Under the pieces are notes generated by a model. It did no database searches. It saw only the letters and a program-made list of their open reading frames with translations, and had not been told where the DNA came from. Below, in pieces: positions 8,199 to 16,006 of a stretch of DNA of 64,000 nucleotides (within the stretch, counting starts at the first letter, position 1; each line of letters opens with the position of its first letter). A program made the translations under genes and the position numbers. The DNA lies in contig CAKZHZ010000078.1 of assembly GCA_936928855.1 (NCBI GenBank), forward strand, positions 20,193 to 84,192, given 5' to 3'. Source of the stretch: an uncultured Polycyclovorans sp. GTDB taxonomy: Bacteria > Pseudomonadota > Gammaproteobacteria > Nevskiales > Nevskiaceae.

Positions 8199-8335
8199 TC
8201 CCCGATGACTCCCAGGAGAGGGGTCAAGTCGAAAGCTGGCGGTGAGACTATTCCTGTTTGTCGGGCTTCCTACGGTTTCTGCGCGTTTGACCTGCGAATC
8301 GAGAAGCGCCGAAACGGCGCGACAAGCCATTCACC

Positions 8336-8560
8336 TCAGAGCCCTACAATCTCCGTGGAGAGCCGGCCATCCGGATCGACGATTCCGAACCGGTTGCCTG
8401 CTGCTTGAGCGCCAACCGCAACCTCATACAGCGCCAGCCCGCGCCGCAGGATGTCGGCCTTGCTCATGGAGCGGTCCTGCGCCAGTGCTTCAAGGCGACT
8501 GTCGAGGTCTGCCGAGATCACCAAGCTGTACCGAACGTCCGGCGCTGTATCCGTAGTCAT
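8336..8560 (-). CDS. Ribbon-helix-helix DNA-binding protein
   Basis: A 74-residue protein with a CopG/Arc-like RHH fold: RYSLVISADLDSRLEALAQD as beta strand and helix 1, SMSKADILRRGLALYEVAV as helix 2, then a C-terminal tail. The start at 8560 has GGAG six bases upstream. Palindrome copy 3 (8584-8599) lies 24 bp upstream, so this gene is a clear member of the putative palindrome regulon. Its place beside the transfer region fits a relaxosome accessory or antitoxin-like repressor. No toxin gene is adjacent. It is one candidate for the protein that binds the palindrome, by autoregulation. Confidence 0.8.
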   Translation of the reverse strand: MTTDTAPDVRYSLVISADLDSRLEALAQDRSMSKADILRRGLALYEVAVGAQAAGNRFGIVDPDGRLSTEIVGL

Positions 8561-8583
8561 CGTCGCTCCAAGGGGGCGCCTCA

Positions 8584-8599
8584 GTTTCGCATGCGAAAC
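8584..8599. promoter_or_regulatory. Element palindrome copy 3 (16 bp)
   Basis: Core only. It lies 24 bp upstream of the RHH gene's start codon (minus strand) and 8 bp from the parS-like site at 8608. Confidence 0.8.
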
Positions 8600-8607
8600 G
8601 TCGCCGA

Positions 8608-8650
8608 TGTCCCACGTGAAACATTAGCTATTTTAGCTCTTTTAGCTATT
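8608..8650. promoter_or_regulatory. parS-like site followed by three tandem 9-bp repeats
   Basis: TGTCCCACGTGAAACA (8608-8623) matches the consensus parS TGTTTCACGTGAAACA at 14 of 16 positions, with one arm degenerate. Directly after it come three 9-mers, TTAGCTATT, TTAGCTCTT and TTAGCTATT (8624-8650), an iteron-like, AT-rich array. The region has no gene. It may serve partition, transfer-gene control or transfer initiation. Confidence 0.55.
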
Positions 8651-8916
8651 TCTCAGATCTCTTATCTTGCGAACCGGCGCCGCGCCGTGCAGCCGACGCC
8701 AGAAGCCACATCCTTCAAGGGTGAAGTCGTCCTAGCTGACGATTCTGAAAAATGCGCTGATCAGAGAACACTCGCTATGGGCATGAGTGAGTTCCTATCA
8801 CGTCGCGTTCGGAACGGCAGTAGAATGGCGAGCAGCCCCGGTTGCTTTCCCTCCCTTTGACCGGGGTCGACTCGGGCGGCGGCCCCTCGCGGCAGTCGCC
8901 TTTTTCTGTTCTGGTC

Positions 8917-8934
8917 CGTTTCGCATGCGAAACG
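8917..8934. promoter_or_regulatory. Element palindrome copy 4 (18 bp)
   Basis: Core 8918-8933 with flanking C/G. It lies mid-way in the gene-free 8561-9126 region, about 190 bp before the small gene at 9127. Confidence 0.8.
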
Positions 8935-9060
8935 TCGATGCGCAGTTTCGGACGTGGAAGCGACGATAGCCCGCGTCGCGTTATCGTATGTCTTCGCGGC
9001 AACCATTCGAGACGCGTGAGGCCTTGAGATGGTTCCGCATCCTGGGCCGCCACCGCGCTT

Positions 9061-9099
9061 CGTATCGTATTTCGTAACTACGATACGAAATACGATACG
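9061..9099. promoter_or_regulatory. 39-bp perfect inverted repeat; candidate oriT or operator
   Basis: Arms CGTATCGTATTTCGTA (9061-9076) and its exact complement (9084-9099) flank a 7-bp spacer. It ends 27 bp before the ATG at 9127, upstream of the relaxase operon. MOBF origins of transfer lie near the relaxase gene and carry such hairpins beside the nick site, so oriT is plausible. A repressor-binding operator is the alternative. Confidence 0.5.
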
Positions 9100-9126
9100 G
9101 AATCCCACACTGCACCGGGAGCCGGC

Positions 9127-9438
9127 ATGACGCAGAACTCGAACATCAATCCCGAAGGCGCACGCGCCGCCGCTCTGGCCGCGGCCGAGCGCAGCAACCT
9201 CCGCGAGGGGCTACCACCCGCGAGCCCGGTCGCGCGGGTGCTCGACGCCAAGCTGATTCGTGGCGAACTGAACTACGATCAGGCGATCGAGTTGCTGGGC
9301 AAGCACTACCGTGATGGCGTGCCGGCGATCGAACTGGGCCTGGGCTCAACCCTGGCCGCGATCGGCGAGAAGCACGGCGGTGTTGATCTGGAGCCGATGC
9401 GCCGCGACGAACCGATGCGGATCTCAGACTTGTCGTGA
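9127..9438 (+). CDS. Small protein with VbhA-antitoxin-like region, upstream of relaxase
   Basis: 103 residues from ATG 9127. The segment ASPVARVLDAKLIRGELNYD followed by QAIELLGKHYRDG looks like the helix of VbhA-type antitoxins that block Fic AMPylases. The similarity is short and no Fic gene is near. The protein begins with an alanine-rich helix and ends with a short acidic tail. It is the first gene after the 39-bp inverted repeat and precedes the relaxase by 178 bp on the same strand. That also fits a relaxosome auxiliary protein. The assignment is tentative. Confidence 0.6.
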   Translation: MTQNSNINPEGARAAALAAAERSNLREGLPPASPVARVLDAKLIRGELNYDQAIELLGKHYRDGVPAIELGLGSTLAAIGEKHGGVDLEPMRRDEPMRISDLS

Positions 9439-9616
9439 CGCACGTCGACCCGGCCGATTGAGCCCCTGCCTCCAATCGCTGGTCATGAATGGCCGAATCC
9501 GAGCTGGGACCACCGAAGCGGGCAATTCAAAAGCTCAGGTAGATTAAGCGGCGCGCCGCCTGGCGCGGTAGGATCGCGGACAGGGCGGCGGGATCGGACT
9601 TGCAGGAGCAAGCCCG

Positions 9617-12427
9617 ATGCTCACGATTTCACGCCTGCGCGACAGCGCGGCTGCAGTCTCGTACTACGAGAAAGACGACTACTACACCGCAGGCACCGAT
9701 TCGTCCGCGTCCGGTGCACAAGGTCAGTGGTGGGGCGCCGCAGCGCGGCGCCTGGGCCTGTCCGGCGCCGTCGACCCCGACACCTTCAAGAATCTTCTCG
9801 ACGGCAAGCTCCCGGACGGGACTGAGCTGAAGACCACCCAGCCGGGCTGGGATCTGACTTTCAGCGCGCCGAAGTCCGTCTCGATCATGGTGGAAGCCTT
9901 CGGCGACGGCCGTCTGCGCGAAGCGCACGAACGCGCCGTCGAAAAGGCGCTGACCTACCTCCAGGAGCACAGTACCGCTTACCGTCAGCGCGGCGGCTGG
10001 GCCTGGGAAGGACGCCAGCGTCAGGGGGACAACCTGGTCGCGGCACTGTTCGAGCACCACACCAGCCGCAACATGGACCCGCAGCTGCACACGCACGCGG
10101 TCGTCGCCAACGTCACGCAGCGCGCCGATAGCCGCTGGGTTGCGCTCGAGTCCAAGCCGTTTTACGAGGACCAGAAGCTGGGCGGCATGATCTATCGGGC
10201 GGAACTCGCCGCCGACGCGCAGCGCCTCGGCTATGCCGTCGAGAAGACGGCACGCGATGGCAGCTTTGAGTTGGCCACCGTGCCCAGGCCGCTGATCGAA
10301 ACCTTCTCGACGCGACGGGAAGACATCGAGCGCGCGATGGCCGAGCGTGGCCTGACCGGCGCCAAGGCTGCGGAACAGGCTGCACTGCGAACGCGCTCCA
10401 GCAAGCAGCCGTACTCCCGCGAAGCGATCGCGGAGCACTGGAAGGCACAAGCCCAAGAGCACGGTTTCGAGGGCGATCGCGTGCTCGCCGATGCACTCAA
10501 GGCCGGCGACGTGACACCGACGGAACGCTTCGACGACACCCGAGCAATCCTCGATGCCTCGGACCGGCTATCCGAGAGCGAGGCCGTCTTCCTCCAAGGC
10601 GACCTGTTGCGCGAGACCTTGGCCAACGGCGTCGGCCGCCTGCGCCTGGCAGACGCCTTGGCCGCCGTGCGTCGCTACGCAGCCGGCGGTGCGCTGCGAG
10701 AAACGCGCCTGGGCGCGCGGGACGGGTGGACCACGCCGAAGGCCCTGGAACAAGAGAAACGCACCTTGGAGGCTGTCCACCGCGGCGAGAATGCCGTGTC
10801 GCCAGTGATGAGCCCGCGAGAGGCCGCGGCCGCCCTGGCGCGCACCGAGCTCAACGATGGCCAGCGCAAGGCCGCAACACTGATCACCACTAGCCACAAC
10901 CGCTTCATCGGCGTGCTCGGCCGCCCCGGCACCGGCAAAACCTACATGCTTGGGACGGCCCGGCAACTGCTCGAAGGGCGCGGTTATGCGTTGAAGGGCC
11001 TGGCCGGCAATGCCGACGCCGCCCGCCAGCTCGCGCGTGAAAGCGGCATCGAATCCAGCACGCTGCGAAAGCATCTGAACGCGGCGGAACGTGCCTGGTC
11101 GGCCCTGAAGAATGCTGACCCGCACGAGGCAGCGAAGCTGCGCGCCGAGCACGAGAAGGAAGCCTGGGTGCTCGATGAAGCCTCGCAGATCGGCAGCGCC
11201 GACATGCGCAAACTGAGCTTTCTCGCCGAGCGCCTGGGCGCCCGCGTGATCCTGATCGGCGATCCGCTGCAGCTTCCCGCCATCGGGGCCGGCAAGCCTT
11301 TCGCGCAGATGCTGCCCCTCATGAAGCACGTCGAATTGGACGAATTGCGGCGGCAGACACGTGACGAGCACAAGGAGGCCGTTCGAGCCGCAATCCAGGG
11401 CGACATCCCGGCTGCAATGGCGCGCCTCAAGCCCGACACCCGTGAGATCCCGGACCGCGATCAGCGGCTCAAGGCCATTCTTGAGCACTGGCGCGCCGCC
11501 GGCGACGATCGCGCGCAGACGCTGATGCTGACCGCGCGCAACGTCGACAAGACTGCTCTCAACGACGGCGCGCGCGACATCCTGCGCGCCGAGGGCGCTC
11601 TGAAGGACGAAACCGCGCAGCGGCAGCTGTTCCGGGTGTTCGCCAGCCGCGCCGACAAGACGCACGCCGAGGTCTACCAGGTGGGCGATGTCGTGGTGTT
11701 CGGCCGCGGTGTCCAGCAGCTCGGCATCGCACGCGGCGCCTATCTGACCGTCGCCGAAGCCGACCGCAAAAGCAACACGGTGACCTTGCTCGCGACCGAC
11801 GAAAATGGCGCCGAGCGACGCGTCGACTGGAATCCGAAGCGCGTCGCCGGCGGCGCCAAGAATGGCGTTGAACTGTACCGGCCGCGCGATACCGCGCTCG
11901 CCGTCGGCGACCGCATCCAGTGGAACCGCAACAGCCGCGACGGCTTCACTAACGGTCAGTTGCTGACCGTCACGGCCTGCGCGCCGGACCGTGTCGAGGT
12001 GCAGACCGAGACCGGCGAGCGCCGCACGCTCGATCCCCGGACGCACGCCGGTCAGCACTGGGAGCATGCCTACGCAAGCACGGTCTACAAGTCGCAGGGC
12101 GCGACACGCAGCCACGTCCTGGTCAACGCGGAAAGCACCGAGCGCACGCTGTTTTCGCAGAAGGCGTTCCTGGTTGCCATCAGCCGGCAGAAGGACACCA
12201 TCAAGCTCCTCACCGACTGCACCGAGGATTTCACACGCAACGTGGCGCACTACCTGGGTGACAAAACCAGCGCGATCGAGGGTCGCGAGGAGTCGCGCCT
12301 GCACAAGGTCGGCGGCTACCTCGATGAACTGCTCAGGAGCTTCCGATCCGAGTCCGTTAAGGACGCTGGTAGGTCTGCCGATGGCCAGGCGCAGCACGCA
12401 CCGCCGTTCGGTGCGGGGCGCCTATAG
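9617..12427 (+). CDS. MOBF-family conjugative relaxase-helicase (TraI/TrwC type)
   Basis: 936 residues, close to TrwC length. The relaxase domain has two tyrosine pairs, YY 16-17 and YY 22-23, that attack and hold the nicked strand. The three-histidine metal site is in HHTSRNMDPQLHTH (H147, H158, H160). A RecD-like 5'-3' helicase follows with Walker A GRPGTGKT (435-442), DEASQIGS as the Walker B region and C-terminal motifs ASTVYKSQGATRSHV and LVAISRQKD. RBS AGGAG precedes ATG 9617. It nicks oriT, pilots the transferred strand and unwinds the donor plasmid. The gene appears intact, so the element is probably transferable if the rest of the secretion system exists. Confidence 0.97.
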   Translation: MLTISRLRDSAAAVSYYEKDDYYTAGTDSSASGAQGQWWGAAARRLGLSGAVDPDTFKNLLDGKLPDGTELKTTQPGWDLTFSAPKSVSIMVEAFGDGRLREAHERAVEKALTYLQEHSTAYRQRGGWAWEGRQRQGDNLVAALFEHHTSRNMDPQLHTHAVVANVTQRADSRWVALESKPFYEDQKLGGMIYRAELAADAQRLGYAVEKTARDGSFELATVPRPLIETFSTRREDIERAMAERGLTGAKAAEQAALRTRSSKQPYSREAIAEHWKAQAQEHGFEGDRVLADALKAGDVTPTERFDDTRAILDASDRLSESEAVFLQGDLLRETLANGVGRLRLADALAAVRRYAAGGALRETRLGARDGWTTPKALEQEKRTLEAVHRGENAVSPVMSPREAAAALARTELNDGQRKAATLITTSHNRFIGVLGRPGTGKTYMLGTARQLLEGRGYALKGLAGNADAARQLARESGIESSTLRKHLNAAERAWSALKNADPHEAAKLRAEHEKEAWVLDEASQIGSADMRKLSFLAERLGARVILIGDPLQLPAIGAGKPFAQMLPLMKHVELDELRRQTRDEHKEAVRAAIQGDIPAAMARLKPDTREIPDRDQRLKAILEHWRAAGDDRAQTLMLTARNVDKTALNDGARDILRAEGALKDETAQRQLFRVFASRADKTHAEVYQVGDVVVFGRGVQQLGIARGAYLTVAEADRKSNTVTLLATDENGAERRVDWNPKRVAGGAKNGVELYRPRDTALAVGDRIQWNRNSRDGFTNGQLLTVTACAPDRVEVQTETGERRTLDPRTHAGQHWEHAYASTVYKSQGATRSHVLVNAESTERTLFSQKAFLVAISRQKDTIKLLTDCTEDFTRNVAHYLGDKTSAIEGREESRLHKVGGYLDELLRSFRSESVKDAGRSADGQAQHAPPFGAGRL

Positions 12428-12478
12428 ATGTCCGGAGCCTCGGCCCACAGCGTTATAGTTGGACAAGGAGGACAATCG

Positions 12479-12727
12479 GTGACCCAGCCCAAGCACCCGC
12501 CCGAATCGAAGATCGCGCACGACCTCAATGAGCCCTACTTCATCGAACAGGGCGACAACGATCCGCTGCACGGCCAGCTTCCGCCGCATCCCACGCTCTA
12601 CCGCGCCCGTGAACTGTATGACGTTCGCGACGGCGAGAGCTTGAGGGAAGCAATGGATCGCGCCTCCCGCGAATCCGAAGAGTCGGCTGCGGCCAAGGCA
12701 GCAGCACAACGAGCCCACAAAAGCTGA
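12479..12727 (+). CDS. Small protein of unknown function downstream of relaxase
   Basis: 82 residues from GTG 12479, chosen because a strong AGGAGG stands seven bases before it. An in-frame ATG at 12428 has no RBS. The protein is hydrophilic: EPYFIEQGDNDPLHGQLPPH, then TLYRARELYDVRDGESLREA and a charged Ala-rich helix. It lies 51 bp after the relaxase and probably shares its transcript, which ends at the hairpin 12821-12849. No known domain is visible. Confidence 0.65.
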   Translation: MTQPKHPPESKIAHDLNEPYFIEQGDNDPLHGQLPPHPTLYRARELYDVRDGESLREAMDRASRESEESAAAKAAAQRAHKS

Positions 12728-12820
12728 TCGGCAAGCCTCAGCTGGTCGCCGGGCAACGCCTTAGAAATCAAGCGTGTCACGCGCGTGCCACACGGCGCAT
12801 CGACCGTGTATGACGGCAAA

Positions 12821-12849
12821 GCCTAGACAAGTCAAAGACTTGGCTAGGC
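12821..12849. terminator. Hairpin ending the relaxase transcript
   Basis: GCCTAG-a-CAAGTC, loop AAA, GACTTG-g-CTAGGC: a 12-bp stem with one A/G mismatch and no long T run. It sits between the plus-strand relaxase genes and a convergent minus-strand gene. A second small hairpin (GCCCAAACCTTGGGC) follows within 20 bp. The rest of 12728-13080 shows no gene. Confidence 0.5.
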
Positions 12850-13080
12850 CTGTATGCCCAAACCTTGGGCGTGGGGTGTGTGAAGCGTCATCCCGGCATC
12901 GCCGGGGGACTTCTTTGCTCGACTCATATACAGATGATCGAAGGGTTTGGCGCTTTTGGGTCGTTGCTGCAGTTCTGATTCGGACGATGCTGGTGTCCGA
13001 TCGCGGTCAAGCGCTTCTTCCGTATCGACGCCGCGAGCTTTGTATCGACGAACAGTACCGCGACGCCTGGCGCCGACTCG

Positions 13081-13779
13081 TCAGTGGTCCCAGTTTCCGA
13101 TATCTGCGGCCGCGCCGTCGCCGCCGGACTGACCGTCGGAGCCGAACGAAAACAGATCAAACTCGCTGCGCATGCCCGGGCTGACGTACTGGTAGGGATT
13201 GCCCCAAGGATCGTTCCGCACGGACTTCATGTACCCACCTGGCTTGTAGTGCGTCGGTCTGGGCTCGCTGTCCGGCGGGCTGACCAGCGCCGCCAATCCT
13301 TGCTGAGTGCTGGGATAGTTGCCGTTGTCCAGCTTGTACAGTTGCAGCGTGGCATCGAAGGTCCGGATGTCCTGCCTGGCGCGAGTGACGTTCGCTCGGT
13401 TGGCGATGTCCTCTTCGCGCCGCAGGGCGGCTTGGCGCTGCTGCTCAGTCTGGCCGCTGACGCTGGCGACATTCCAGCCGCGCTCGGTGCGGACAAAGCT
13501 GATCGTGCCGGGCACCTCTTCGCTTCCGTGCTCGGGCCGCTCGACGACCGCGACGTACTCCATCTCGTAAGCCTTCACGCCATTTTTCTGGTAAGCGAGG
13601 CCGTCCGTTTTCTCGAACGATCGCACCCTTGCTGCGTCGCCCCAATCGGTGCGAACCTGCTGCAGAAATGCCGCATCGCCGTCGGCCACGGTCGGACGGT
13701 CGTCGCATGCAGAAAGGGCAGCGGCCAGAATACCGACGAGCAGCCCCCGCCACCGTTTCGATCGTTCGCTCGAAGTCAT
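13081..13779 (-). CDS. Lipoprotein with C-terminal GspG-like pseudopilin domain
   Basis: 232 residues from ATG 13779 (GGGAGG upstream). A lipoprotein signal ends LAAALSAC at C25. The middle is an uncharacterised domain with VEYVAVVERPEH-like strands. The last ~95 residues closely follow the GspG type II secretion major pseudopilin globular domain: ATLQLYKLDNGNYPSTQQGL, GGYMKSVRNDPWGNPYQYVS and DLFSFGSDGQSGGDG with ADIGNWD. The prepilin peptidase site and hydrophobic helix of real pseudopilins are absent, replaced by a lipobox. It stands alone, without other gsp genes. It may be a conjugation-linked surface lipoprotein reusing the calcium-binding GspG fold. Confidence 0.85.
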   Translation of the reverse strand: MTSSERSKRWRGLLVGILAAALSACDDRPTVADGDAAFLQQVRTDWGDAARVRSFEKTDGLAYQKNGVKAYEMEYVAVVERPEHGSEEVPGTISFVRTERGWNVASVSGQTEQQRQAALRREEDIANRANVTRARQDIRTFDATLQLYKLDNGNYPSTQQGLAALVSPPDSEPRPTHYKPGGYMKSVRNDPWGNPYQYVSPGMRSEFDLFSFGSDGQSGGDGAAADIGNWDH

Positions 13780-13964
13780 CGTGATCCTCCCTGTTATGCA
13801 CTCCACCAACGTCCGAGAGCGTACAACGCCGCACGTGACGGTAGCGACCAGTCCTATCAGCTGGGAGGCAATGAGGGCTGGCGTCGTTCTGGCTACTTGG
13901 AGCGGTCCTGCCGAGTGTGCTGATGAGCGGGGGAGTCCGCCGTGGTCGACCGAATCAGCAACCG

Positions 13965-14330
13965 TCAAATCGTGCCGTCTCGGGCCATCTGATCGAACGC
14001 GCTGCGCGCGTTGTGCTGCGCCTTCTGGACGATCTCCGGCTTCATCAAGGCCGCGATCTGGCGCGTCAGCATCACGTCCTCCAGCAGCGTGATGAGCATC
14101 GCGCGGAAGTAGTCACTGTTCGCCGGAATACGGCCATCGAGTGCCGCGATGCGGGCATGAACCTGCTGCGCCAGCGCAGCCGCGTCGATCGTCTCGCCGG
14201 ACGAAGCATCGAGCCCGCGCGCCAGAAGCTCCCGCACGGCCTCCGAAACCGTCTTGCCGCTCCGCCGGGCGTACTCAAGAACCCGACCATGCACCAGGTC
14301 GTCCGGGTCGCGGGCGTGGATGTCAGGCAT
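13965..14330 (-). CDS. ICE accessory protein, possible RHH-type DNA-binding protein
   Basis: 121 residues starting MPDIHARDPDDLVHGRVLEY. ARRSGKTVSEAVRELLARGL resembles an RHH or MobC-like N-terminal segment. A long helical C-terminus follows (AALAQQVHARIAALDGRIPA ... LLEDVMLTRQIAALMKPEIV). Palindrome copy 5 lies 26 bp upstream of the start, so it is in the putative regulon. Neighbours are ICE housekeeping genes. A TraY/MobC-like relaxosome role is possible; function is not established. Confidence 0.65.
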   Translation of the reverse strand: MPDIHARDPDDLVHGRVLEYARRSGKTVSEAVRELLARGLDASSGETIDAAALAQQVHARIAALDGRIPANSDYFRAMLITLLEDVMLTRQIAALMKPEIVQKAQHNARSAFDQMARDGTI

Positions 14331-14356
14331 CGAACGACACCGACGGTGGCCAGCCT

Positions 14357-14376
14357 GCGTTTCGCATGCGAAACGC
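14357..14376. promoter_or_regulatory. Element palindrome copy 5 (20 bp)
   Basis: Core 14359-14374. It fits exactly between two minus-strand genes, 26 bp upstream of the gene ending at 13965 and 2 bp downstream of the stop codon of the DUF7673-like gene. Confidence 0.8.
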
Positions 14377-14378
14377 GT

Positions 14379-14975
14379 TCAAGCGGAGCAACCCTCGTCA
14401 GAGTGCCCATCCTCGCCGTACCGGTCGTAGTACAGCTCACGACCGATTCGGCGCTGCTGCGCGGCGTAGTACAGCCCGTAGGACTCCAGCAGCGCGTTCA
14501 GCTCGTCGCCATCGATCACGCCCCAGGTGTGGACTTCCGCCTGGCCGAAATGGTCGTAGCGCAGGACATCGAGACAGGCCGACGCCAGTTCACCGTCCAG
14601 TGAGCGCAGCTCGGTCAGATCGAACAGAAACCGCGGCCCGTTGTAGAGCCCGCCGAGGAACGCGACGAGCCGACGCACCTGGCCGGTGCCCGGATGCTGC
14701 CGGATGGCTGCGATGATCGTGCGCAGGCCCTCCATCGCCGGCGCCTTCGCTGCGTCACGCGCCGCCGCAAATGCCGCTTGCCGGGCGACGAACTCCGCCA
14801 CCACCTGATCACGGTCCCGATCTGGCGCTTGTCCAGATCGGCCATCGCTCCCGCCAGACGTCCGCGACCCTGCAATGGCTTCGGTCATGCCTCGCAGCGC
14901 CTTCGATGCCGCCGCGACCCGCTGCCTTGTCTCGGGCGCGTCGTGGTCGCCGTCTCGATCCTTCCCGGTCGTCAT
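14379..14975 (-). CDS. DUF7673-like ICE protein
   Basis: 198 residues from ATG 14975, overlapping the previous gene's stop as TGATG. The first 70 residues are charged and Asp/Arg-rich, probably disordered. The core VRRLVAFLGGLYNGPRFLFD then LTELRSLDGELASACLDVLR and HFGQAEVHTWGV matches a small conserved domain common in ICE accessory genes that I associate with DUF7673. Function is unknown. Translational coupling with the 78-aa gene is likely. Confidence 0.75.
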   Translation of the reverse strand: MTTGKDRDGDHDAPETRQRVAAASKALRGMTEAIAGSRTSGGSDGRSGQAPDRDRDQVVAEFVARQAAFAAARDAAKAPAMEGLRTIIAAIRQHPGTGQVRRLVAFLGGLYNGPRFLFDLTELRSLDGELASACLDVLRYDHFGQAEVHTWGVIDGDELNALLESYGLYYAAQQRRIGRELYYDRYGEDGHSDEGCSA

Positions 14976-15211
14976 CACGCGCTCCGAAGTTGGCACGGCA
15001 CACGCTCGATCAGGTCCTGCTCGAACAGCACCGGCAGTTCCCGGATCAGCCTCAGCGCAGCCGCATCCAGTGCTGCCGAGCGCGTGATGTACGTCCGGTC
15101 CGTCTCGAACATGCCGGCGTTGTCCACGTCGACGAAGTACATCCACCCCGTCTTGTGCCGCTGCGTCCGAATCTCGATTCGATGCACCTGCAAGTCACGC
15201 ACGTTGCTCAT
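14975..15211 (-). CDS. 78-aa conserved-type ICE protein, unknown function
   Basis: It starts at ATG 15211 with GGAG seven bases upstream. The sequence MSNVRDLQVHRIEIRTQRHK, GWMYFVDVDNAGMFETDRTY and a C-terminal helix suggests a compact alpha/beta domain. Its stop codon overlaps the next gene's ATG, so the pair is co-translated. It is the first gene after the long non-coding stretch 15212-15635, which must hold the promoter. No function is assigned. Confidence 0.65.
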   Translation of the reverse strand: MSNVRDLQVHRIEIRTQRHKTGWMYFVDVDNAGMFETDRTYITRSAALDAAALRLIRELPVLFEQDLIERVPCQLRSA

Positions 15212-15635
15212 GGCTGTCTCCAGGGTCCTGGTCGCAAGTGCGGCAGAGGTCCGCCGCGCTTGCGATCGGGGACCGATCGGCCGCGTGTCGAGCACGGGTC
15301 AATGACCGCCCTGCAGGGGCCGCGCAGCGGCTCATCGGCTCGCGTTCGCGGGCGAGGCGTTGAGCGGTCATTGACGCGCGCACAGCGCGTGGCACCCAAC
15401 TCACCCGCGGAGCGACCGAACCAGGACACGGCGGCGACCGCGCCGCGGTGTCCCGGCTGGGGTGACAGACGAAGCCGCAGGCTTGGTCTGACGATGCTTC
15501 CGGACAAGGGATTGAAGCCCGCAGGGTCGAGACGCCAAGCGGCTCGATGCGCAGCACGAAAGCCCGGCGCGCACCGCGCGTGGCCCAGACCGATCGCTCG
15601 ACCTGCGACACGCGCAAGCCGCAGCGGCATCGCTG
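15212..15635. other. 424-bp GC-rich non-coding region with long-range inverted repeat
   Basis: No gene with an RBS or domain is seen. GTCAATGACCGC (15298-15309) is exactly complemented by GCGGTCATTGAC (15364-15375), enclosing 54 bp. Further short GC-rich dyads fill the rest, such as CCGCGCGCACC-type blocks near 15570. The layout suggests a structured RNA or a regulatory region for the minus-strand genes to its left. Confidence 0.4.
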
Positions 15636-15938
15636 TCATGCCGACCGAATGCACGGCGATATCAGATCGAGTGCCTGGTCACGCGCTACCGCGCGAAGTT
15701 CCACCATCAAATTCCGAAGACGAACCAGCGGCTCGGCCGCTACACCGTTCGCCTCGATGTAATCGTTGAACTCGGGGTACTCGTCCGGCCCAAGACGCGG
15801 CTGCCGGGGAAGACGGTGACCCATCCGATCCCCCACAAGCTCAAGCCCGCGAAACAGCGCAACAAGATCATCGGGAGCAAGCTGCAAAGTCAGCGAGCAG
15901 CGACCGTCCTGCCAGTGATGAGAAGTGATCGAATTCAT
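15636..15938 (-). CDS. 100-aa ICE protein of unknown function
   Basis: It starts at ATG 15938 with GAGGG eight bases upstream. MNSITSHHWQDGRCSLTLQL followed by APDDLVALFRGLELVGDRMG has a beta-hairpin then helix pattern. The C-terminal half is helical and ends with cysteine. Palindrome copy 6 lies 40 bp upstream, shared with the divergent gene at 16007, so both could be controlled by one operator. No known domain is recognised. Confidence 0.65.
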   Translation of the reverse strand: MNSITSHHWQDGRCSLTLQLAPDDLVALFRGLELVGDRMGHRLPRQPRLGPDEYPEFNDYIEANGVAAEPLVRLRNLMVELRAVARDQALDLISPCIRSA

Positions 15939-15977
15939 AGGCGTGACCCTCGGAGTGAAGTAAAATGGTGCTCACAA

Positions 15978-15995
15978 CGTTTCGCATGCGAAACG
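15978..15995. promoter_or_regulatory. Element palindrome copy 6 (18 bp), divergent operator
   Basis: Core 15979-15994. It lies between divergent genes, 40 bp before the minus-strand start at 15938 and 11 bp before the plus-strand ATG at 16007. This is the clearest case for one site controlling two promoters. Confidence 0.82.
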
Positions 15996-16006
15996 GGAGG
16001 CCCGTC

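Noticed and set aside
8608..8623. Chromosomal-type parS site
   Set aside because: As a true host parS it is doubtful: two mismatches in one arm and location in a mobile element. Kept only as parS-like.
9061..9099. Rho-independent terminator
   Set aside because: No T run, AT/GC-mixed arms and position just upstream of a start codon; operator or oriT hairpin fits better.
10568..12397. Long minus-strand open frame opposite the relaxase helicase region
   Set aside because: High-GC antisense shadow: no RBS, no recognisable domain, and fully covered by the well-supported relaxase gene.
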